Source of the DNA: an uncultured beta proteobacterium
GTDB lineage: Bacteria; Pseudomonadota; Gammaproteobacteria; Burkholderiales; Burkholderiaceae_C
NCBI GenBank assembly: GCA_903909815.1
Contig: CAIVXG010000217.1
Coordinates: forward strand, 82,821-146,820
Reading direction: 5' to 3'
DNA length: 64,000 nt
Both the position numbers and the translations under genes were made by a program. Positions 57,973 to 64,000 of the stretch are shown piece after piece. How positions within the stretch are numbered: position 1 is the stretch's first letter; the number at the start of each line of letters is the position of its first letter. Under the pieces are notes generated by a model. The model made no database searches. It saw nothing but the letters and a program-made list of their open reading frames with translations, and had not been told where the DNA came from.

Positions 57973-59589
57973 ATGACACTGCATACTATTCCCATGACCC
58001 GGCGCGCGCTCAATCTCGCGCTGGCCTCTGCATTCTGTCTTGGACTGGCTGCTTCACCCGCGCTTGCGGCCACGCCCAAGGACACGCTGGTCGAGGCCTT
58101 TGCGTTTGACGACATCATCACCATGGACCCGGCGGAGTCGTTCGAGATTTCGGCCGGCGAGATCATGGGCAACAGCTACGACCGTCTCATCCGCTTCGAC
58201 GTCAACGACCCGTCCAAGCTGCACGGCGACGTGGCCAAATCCTGGAGCGTGTCGGCCGACGGCAAGACCTACAGCTTTGAGCTCAAGCCGAATTTGAAAT
58301 TTGCTTCGGGCAACGCGCTCAGCGCCGAAGAGGTGGTGTATTCGTTGCAGCGCGCGGTGATCCTGGATAAAAACCCGGCCTTCATCCTGACGCAGTTCGG
58401 CTTCAGCAAGGACAACGCCAAGGACAAGATCCGGCAGACCGGCCCGCTCACGCTCACGCTGGAGACCGACAAGGCCTACGCCCCCACCTTTGTGCTGAAC
58501 TGCCTCACCGCGAACGTCGCCGCCATCGTCGACAAGAAGCTGCTGCTGGCACAGGAACTGGCCGGCGACATGGGCTATGGCTGGCTCAAGACCCATTACG
58601 CCGGCTCAGGCCCGTTCAAGATCCGTGAGTGGCGCGCCAATGAAATCCTGACGCTGGAGCGCAACGACAATTACTACGGTCCCAAGGCCAAAATGGCGCG
58701 CGTGATCTACCGGCATGTCAAGGAAGCGGCGACGCAGCGGCTGATGCTGGAAAAGGGCGACATCGACATCGCGCGCAACCTCTCGCCGCAGGACCTGGCG
58801 GCGCTGGCGTCGAACAAAGACATCAAGACCACGACCACCCCCAAGGGAACCGTGTTCTACGTCAGTCTGAACATGAAGAACCAGAATCTGGCGAAGCCCG
58901 AAGTGCGGGAGGCCATGAAGTGGCTGATCGACTACGCCGCCATCGGCGACACGCTGATGAAAAACCAGGGCGTGGTGCACCAGAACTTCTTGCCCATTGG
59001 ATTGCTCGGCGCGAGCAAGCTCAACCCCTACAAGCTGGACGTGGCCAAGGCCCGCGCGCTGCTGGTCAAGGCCGGGCTGCCCAACGGCTTCAAGGTGACC
59101 ATGGACACGCGCACGGTGCAGCCGATTCAGGGCATTGCCGAAGCCATGCAGCAAAGCGCCAAGCTCGCGGGCATCGAGATCGAGATCCTGCCCGGCGACG
59201 GCAAGCAAACGCTCACCAAATACCGGGCCCGCACCCACGACATGTACATCGGCCAGTGGGGCGCCGATTACTGGGATCCGCACACCAATGCCGACACCTT
59301 CGCGCGCAACCCCGACAACAAGGACGACGCCAAGTCCAAGCCCCTGGCTTGGCGCAACGCCTGGGACATCCCCGAGCTGACGAAGAAGGCTGATGCTGCG
59401 GTGATCGAGCGCGACCCTGCAAAACGCAAGGCCATGTACGAAGAAATGCAGGCCGAGTTCCGCAAGACCAGTCCGTTTGTGATGATGTTCCAGCAATCTG
59501 AAGTGGCGGCCCTTCGCGCCAACGTGGACGGCCTCAAGCTGGGACCCACCTTCGACACCAACTACGTCTTTGGTGTTTCCAAACACTGA
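57973..59589 (+). CDS. Peptide/opine ABC transporter substrate-binding protein (SBP family 5, DppA-like)
   Basis: Signal peptide; DTLVEAFAFDDIITMDPAESFEISAGEIMGNSYDRLIRF; SBP_bac_5 architecture. Confidence 0.9.
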   Translation: MTLHTIPMTRRALNLALASAFCLGLAASPALAATPKDTLVEAFAFDDIITMDPAESFEISAGEIMGNSYDRLIRFDVNDPSKLHGDVAKSWSVSADGKTYSFELKPNLKFASGNALSAEEVVYSLQRAVILDKNPAFILTQFGFSKDNAKDKIRQTGPLTLTLETDKAYAPTFVLNCLTANVAAIVDKKLLLAQELAGDMGYGWLKTHYAGSGPFKIREWRANEILTLERNDNYYGPKAKMARVIYRHVKEAATQRLMLEKGDIDIARNLSPQDLAALASNKDIKTTTTPKGTVFYVSLNMKNQNLAKPEVREAMKWLIDYAAIGDTLMKNQGVVHQNFLPIGLLGASKLNPYKLDVAKARALLVKAGLPNGFKVTMDTRTVQPIQGIAEAMQQSAKLAGIEIEILPGDGKQTLTKYRARTHDMYIGQWGADYWDPHTNADTFARNPDNKDDAKSKPLAWRNAWDIPELTKKADAAVIERDPAKRKAMYEEMQAEFRKTSPFVMMFQQSEVAALRANVDGLKLGPTFDTNYVFGVSKH

Positions 59590-59622
59590 CCGCCAAGCCG
59601 GCGTATTGATGGTGTCAACCCC

Positions 59623-59777
59623 GTCATTGCGAGGAGCGAAGCGACGTGGCAATCCATGTGGGAGAGCCACCGAAAGCATGGATTGCCGCGCTGTCATTGC
59701 GAGGCCGCGGGCCGCGGCAATCCATGGCTTCTGCTGTGGCCTGCCACCATGGATCGCCGCGCTGCGCTCGCGATGAC
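59623..59777. repeat. REP-like palindrome, copies B1+B2 in tandem (SBP-permease junction)
   Basis: GTCATTGCGAGGAGCGAAGCGACGTGGCAATCCATG...CATGGATTGCCGCGCTGTCATTGCGAG...GGATCGCCGCGCTGCGCTCGCGATGAC. Confidence 0.8.
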
Positions 59778-60792
59778 CAAAGCACTCAAGTTCGTTGTCC
59801 GCTTCCTGCTGGCTCTGGTACTCACCTACCTGGGCCTGCTGGCGGTGACGTTCTTCATTGGGCGCGTGATTCCAGTGGACCCGGTGCTGGCGATCGTGGG
59901 CGATCACGCCAGCGAGCGCGTGTTCGCACGAGTGCGTGAGGAGCTGGGCCTGAACAAGCCGCTGTGGGAACAGTTCTACATCTACATCAGCAAGGTACTG
60001 CATGGCGACTTCGGCACCTCGGTGCTGACCTCGAACCCGGTGCTACAGGACATTGCACGCACCTTCCCCGCCACGCTGGAACTGGCGACGCTGGGCATCA
60101 TCATCGGCGCGGGCGTGGGCGTGCCGCTGGGCGTGTGGGCCGCAGTGCGCCGCGGTGGCGTAGTCGATCAGGTGGTGCGCGTGATGGGTCTGATCGGTTA
60201 TTCGGTGCCGATCTTCTGGCTGGGGCTGATGGCGCTGGTGCTGTTCTATGCGCGCCTGGGCTGGGTCGGCGGGCCGGGGCGCCTGGATGTGGCCTTTCAA
60301 TATTCGGTCGAGTCCGTCACTGGCATCCTGCTGCTCGACGCGGCTCTGGCGGGCGAGTGGGAAGCCTTTGGAAACGCCTTCACGCACCTTGTGCTGCCGG
60401 CTTCTTTGCTGGGCTATTTCTCGCTCGCCTACATCAGCCGCATGACGCGCTCCTTCATGCTGAATGAGCTGAGCCAGGAGTACGTGGTGGCGGCGCGCGC
60501 CAAGGGACTCTCCGAAACCCGCATCATCTGGCGCCACGCGCTGCGCAACGCCATGGTGCCGCTGGTGACGGTGATCGCCCTCTCCTACGCAGGCCTGCTC
60601 GAAGGCTCGGTGCTGACCGAGACCGTGTTCGCCTGGCCGGGGCTGGGGCTTTACCTCACCAACTCGCTGCAGAACGCCGACATGAACGCGGTTCTGGGCA
60701 GCACCATTGTGGTGGGATCGGTCTTCATCGGCCTGAACCTGCTGTCGGACCTGCTGTACCAGTTGCTCGATCCGAGGACGCGCAAGCGATGA
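59773..60792 (+). CDS. Peptide ABC transporter permease (DppB-like)
   Basis: TKALKFVVRFLLALVLTYLGLLAVTFFIG...; FWLGLMALVLF; start ATG 59773 chosen over ORF start 59656 because the upstream codons are repeat sequence. Confidence 0.88.
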   Translation: MTKALKFVVRFLLALVLTYLGLLAVTFFIGRVIPVDPVLAIVGDHASERVFARVREELGLNKPLWEQFYIYISKVLHGDFGTSVLTSNPVLQDIARTFPATLELATLGIIIGAGVGVPLGVWAAVRRGGVVDQVVRVMGLIGYSVPIFWLGLMALVLFYARLGWVGGPGRLDVAFQYSVESVTGILLLDAALAGEWEAFGNAFTHLVLPASLLGYFSLAYISRMTRSFMLNELSQEYVVAARAKGLSETRIIWRHALRNAMVPLVTVIALSYAGLLEGSVLTETVFAWPGLGLYLTNSLQNADMNAVLGSTIVVGSVFIGLNLLSDLLYQLLDPRTRKR

Positions 60793-60798
60793 AAGTCT

Positions 60799-60884
60799 GT
60801 CATTGCGAGGAGCAACAGCGACGCGGCAATCCAGCGTGTTGGCACTCCACCATGGATTGCAACGGCCTGCGGCCTCGCAATGAG
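60799..60884. repeat. REP-like palindrome, copy C (permease-permease junction)
   Basis: GTCATTGCGAGGAGCAACAGCGACGCGGCAATCCA...TGGATTGCAACGGCCTGCGGCCTCGCAATGAG. Confidence 0.8.
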
Positions 60885-60947
60885 GGCGTATTTTGTGCAT
60901 TTGTGCTATCCGGGCCGATGTCTTGAAGTGCGGAAGATCAATCCCCC

Positions 60948-61871
60948 ATGAACCCACCCACATCTCCGCCTAAAAGCCTGCACCGCTGGCTCATGTCCGA
61001 GCGCCCGCAGTCGCGCCGTCAGGCCTCCTTGGGTCGCGCCTACAGTGCCTGGCGCGGCTTTGCGCGCAACCGCCTGGCGCTGCTGGGTCTGGTGATCGTG
61101 GTAGCGTTGGTGCTCGTCGCCGTTTTCGCCGACGCGCTCGCTCCTTACTCCGCCTACATCGGCGACCTGCGCACCACGCGCTTGCTGCCGCCCTCATCGG
61201 CGCACTGGTTCGGCACCGACGACCAGGGCCGCGACATTCTGTCGCGTGTGCTGCTGGGCTCGCGCATCACACTCACGGTCGTAATGCTGGTGGCGGTGCT
61301 GGCCGCGCCCATCGGATTGCTGGTGGGCACGGTGGCGGGCTACGCGGGTGGCTGGGTGGACGCGGTGCTGATGCGCATCACTGACATCTTCCTGGCCTTC
61401 CCGCGTCTCATCCTGGCGCTGGCCTTCGTCGCCGCCCTCGGTCCCGGCATCGCGAACGCCGCGCTGGCGATCGCCATCACCTCGTGGCCGCCCTATGCGC
61501 GCATCGCCCGGGCCGAGACGCTCACGCTCAAGCACAGCGACTTTATCGCCGCCGTGCAGTTGCTAGGCGCATCGCCCTGGCGCATCGTGCTGCGCCACAT
61601 CATGCCGCTGTGCCTGTCCTCGGTGATCGTGCGCGTCACGCTGGACATGGCCGGAATCATCCTTACCGCCGCCGGTCTGGGCTTCCTCGGTCTGGGCGCG
61701 CAACCGCCCATGCCCGAGTGGGGTGCGCTCATTGCCAATGGCCGCCTCTACGTGCTGGACCAGTGGTGGGTCGCGGCCGCTCCGGGTGCTGCCATCTTCG
61801 TCGTGAGCCTGGCCTTCAACCTGCTGGGCGACGGTCTGCGCGACGCGCTCGATCCGAAAGCGCATGCATGA
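60948..61871 (+). CDS. Peptide ABC transporter permease (DppC-like)
   Basis: HWFGTDDQGRDILSRVLLGSRITLTV, LAFPRLILALAFVAALGPGIANAALAIAI. Confidence 0.92.
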   Translation: MNPPTSPPKSLHRWLMSERPQSRRQASLGRAYSAWRGFARNRLALLGLVIVVALVLVAVFADALAPYSAYIGDLRTTRLLPPSSAHWFGTDDQGRDILSRVLLGSRITLTVVMLVAVLAAPIGLLVGTVAGYAGGWVDAVLMRITDIFLAFPRLILALAFVAALGPGIANAALAIAITSWPPYARIARAETLTLKHSDFIAAVQLLGASPWRIVLRHIMPLCLSSVIVRVTLDMAGIILTAAGLGFLGLGAQPPMPEWGALIANGRLYVLDQWWVAAAPGAAIFVVSLAFNLLGDGLRDALDPKAHA

Positions 61872-61911
61872 TGTTTCCGGAATTCACAACGGCGCAGGCG
61901 ACGCCGAATTC

Positions 61912-62023
61912 GTCATTGCGAGGAGGGAAGCGCCCCGTTGCCGCAGCACGTTCGTGCTTCGCAATGACGAATTTGAAGTGCCTGATCCACGGACATGGAT
62001 CGCTTCGCTGCGCTCGCAATGAC
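61912..62023. repeat. REP-like palindromes, copy D (permease-ATPase junction)
   Basis: GTCATTGCGAGGAGGGAAGCG...GTGCTTCGCAATGAC then GGATCGCTTCGCTGCGCTCGCAATGAC. Confidence 0.8.
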
Positions 62024-62055
62024 GTGCTGTATCGTCACGTATTCAGGATGACTCA

Positions 62056-62904
62056 ATGATGAGCGCGAACGAACCGGTGCTGCTGGTGCAGGACCTGCGC
62101 GTGTCCTTTGCGAACCGCGACGGCGGGCGCAACGAGGTGGTGCGCGGCGTGTCGTTCACGCTCGGACGTGAACGCCTGGGCATCGTGGGTGAATCGGGTT
62201 CGGGCAAGTCGCAGACCGGGCGCGCCATCCTGGGCCTGACCGCCGCCGGCGGCCAGGTGAGTGCACAACGTCTCGAGTTCCACGGCACGGACTTACTCCA
62301 CTGCACGCCCCAGCAGCGGCGCGAACTGCGCGGCGGTCGCATCGCGATGGTGCTGCAGGACCCCAAGTATTCGCTCAACCCCGTGATGAGCATTGGCGAG
62401 CAGGTGGTGGAGACGCTGCGCGCCCACAGCCAGTTGTCGCGCCGCGTCGCCAAGGACAGGGCGCTGGCAGCGCTGATGGCGGTGCAGATCGACGACCCTG
62501 ATCGCGTCTTCAAGCTCTACCCGCACGAGGTCTCGGGCGGCATGGGCCAGCGCGCCATGATCGCCATGATGCTGATCGCCAACCCAGAGCTGCTGATCGC
62601 CGACGAGCCCACTTCCGCGCTGGACGTGACGGTGCAACTCGAAGTGCTCTCTGTGCTGGACGCACTGGTGCAGGAGCGCGGCATGGGGTTGATCTTCATT
62701 TCGCACGACCTGCGCCTGGTGGCCAGCTTTTGCGACCGCGTGCTGGTGATGTATGCGGGGAGAATCGTGGAAGAGATCGCGGCCAAGGACTTGGCCAACG
62801 CCAAGCATCCCTATACGCGCGGCCTGCTCAACTGCCTGCCGCAGCTGGGCCAGGACCGGCATCCACTGCCGGTATTGGATCGGCTTGAGGAGTGGGCGCT
62901 TTGA
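62056..62904 (+). CDS. Peptide ABC transporter ATP-binding protein (DppD-like)
   Basis: GIVGESGSGKSQTGRAILGL, GGMGQRAMIAMMLIANPELLIADEPTSALDVTVQ. Confidence 0.92.
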   Translation: MMSANEPVLLVQDLRVSFANRDGGRNEVVRGVSFTLGRERLGIVGESGSGKSQTGRAILGLTAAGGQVSAQRLEFHGTDLLHCTPQQRRELRGGRIAMVLQDPKYSLNPVMSIGEQVVETLRAHSQLSRRVAKDRALAALMAVQIDDPDRVFKLYPHEVSGGMGQRAMIAMMLIANPELLIADEPTSALDVTVQLEVLSVLDALVQERGMGLIFISHDLRLVASFCDRVLVMYAGRIVEEIAAKDLANAKHPYTRGLLNCLPQLGQDRHPLPVLDRLEEWAL

Positions 62905-63686
62905 ACGCAGCAACCCACGCCAGCTTCGGTCTGGAGGTGAAGAGCGTGCGCGTCAACTACGACCAGTTCGTGGCCGTGGCCGACGCCAGTTTTTATGTGC
63001 AGCCAGGCGCGAGCTTCGGCATTGTGGGCGAGTCGGGTTCGGGCAAGTCCACCGTGCTGCGCGCCATCTGCGGCCTGGCGCCGATGTCCTCGGGCAGCGT
63101 GCAATTGGTCGCGTCTGCGGGCAGCGGGGCAACCCTGCCGAAGCCCGGTAGCAAGGCTTTCCGGCGCGCTGTGCAAATGGTGTTTCAGGATCCCTATGGA
63201 TCGCTGCATCCGCGCCAGACCGTGGACCGCATCCTGGCCGAGCCGCTCGCGATCCACAACGTGACTGACGCGCAGGCGCGCATAGCACGCGCGCTCGATG
63301 AAGTGGGGCTGGGCGACGGCTTTCGTTTCCGTTATCCACATCAACTCTCTGGCGGACAACGCCAACGCGTGGCGCTGGCCCGCGCGCTGATTCTGGAGCC
63401 GCAGATCCTGCTGCTGGACGAGCCGACATCGGCGCTGGATGCGTCGGTTCAGGCGGAGATTTTGAACCTGCTGGAACAACTGCGCGCACGCCGTGGCCTG
63501 ACCTTCATCATGGTGAGCCACGACCTGGGCGTGGTCACGCACCTGTGCCAGCGCCTAATGGTGATGCAGCGCGGCCAGATGGTGGAGGTGGTGGACGCCG
63601 CCGAATTGGCGCAGCACCGCGTGACGCAGGACTACACCCGTCGCTTGATGCAGGCGTCCAGCGGTTTCAAACGGGTGCCAGCGTGA
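62892..63686 (+). CDS. Peptide ABC transporter ATP-binding protein (DppF-like)
   Basis: GIVGESGSGKSTVLRAICGLAP, LSGGQRQRVALARALILEPQILLLDEPTSALDASVQ; GTG 62892 or TTG 62901 start. Confidence 0.9.
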   Translation: MGALNAATHASFGLEVKSVRVNYDQFVAVADASFYVQPGASFGIVGESGSGKSTVLRAICGLAPMSSGSVQLVASAGSGATLPKPGSKAFRRAVQMVFQDPYGSLHPRQTVDRILAEPLAIHNVTDAQARIARALDEVGLGDGFRFRYPHQLSGGQRQRVALARALILEPQILLLDEPTSALDASVQAEILNLLEQLRARRGLTFIMVSHDLGVVTHLCQRLMVMQRGQMVEVVDAAELAQHRVTQDYTRRLMQASSGFKRVPA

Positions 63687-63864
63687 CGCGAAACGGAGTG
63701 AACCCTTGGCGCCAGGAATCGATCGCGGCTGTCGCTTCGCCGCCCGGGCGTCGCCATCGATGGCGCAGAATGCACTGAGTCGTGTAACATTCCCCACACG
63801 AGATTCGACCCCGGTTTTGAAATCTCAGACGACCTTCTTTCAACCCCCAGTGGACCTCAAAAAT

Positions 63865-64000
63865 ATGAACCTCTTTCAGAAGACGTTGGCTTCGGTCGGC
63901 ATGGTCGCGCTCACGCTGGCAAGCGCGCTCGCACAGAACCGGGAGTTGGTCGTGGGTTCCAGTGCCACCTATCGGCCATTTGCGTACGAGAACCCCAACA
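63865..64000 (+). CDS. ABC transporter substrate-binding protein family 3, N-terminus (truncated by window)
   Basis: MNLFQKTLASVGMVALTLASALAQNRELVVGSSATYRPFAYENPN. Confidence 0.7.
   Translation, partial: MNLFQKTLASVGMVALTLASALAQNRELVVGSSATYRPFAYENPN

Noticed and set aside
1-64000. CRISPR array, rRNA operon, prophage or integrase
   Set aside because: No regularly spaced repeats, rRNA signatures, phage structural genes or integrase seen; the only strong repeats are REP-like palindromes

Overview
This 64 kb window is a GC-rich, gene-dense betaproteobacterial chromosome segment, Comamonadaceae-like by gene content (inference). Left to right it contains: (i) the end of a TolQ/ExbB gene, tolR/exbD, gshA, a TRAP-type binding protein overlapping a membrane GGDEF/EAL gene, a GtrB/GtrA pair, LysR-ChbG, a haloacid dehalogenase and malate synthase G; (ii) an eight-gene minus-strand lactate module (lutA-lutC-lutB-dld-lctP-usp-lrgA-lrgB) divergent from an FCD/GntR regulator, with two matching TGGTnnnACCA operators; (iii) a complete phenylacetate cluster (paaX, iclR, livHMGF, paaN, G, H, I, K, J, livK, an enoyl-CoA hydratase, paaABCDE, paaZ, paaY), in which the LivF ATPase is fused to an N-terminal hemerythrin-like HHE domain; (iv) an accessory stretch with an IS110-type transposase remnant, an orphan DUF2282/bufferin-type precursor, a second GGDEF/EAL protein, a decayed NmrA-type fragment and tRNA-Arg(CCG); (v) an M16 protease and an HDOD protein; (vi) a heterodimeric ABC exporter whose first gene is interrupted by an intact IS110/IS1111-type element; (vii) a peptide ABC transporter operon with REP-like repeats at three successive gene junctions. 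The strongest observations are the IS1111-type element, whose boundaries, subterminal inverted repeats, junction promoter and candidate bridge/seekRNA guides can be read from the sequence, and the hemerythrin-LivF fusion. Everything comes from manual reading; no database search or folding program was run.
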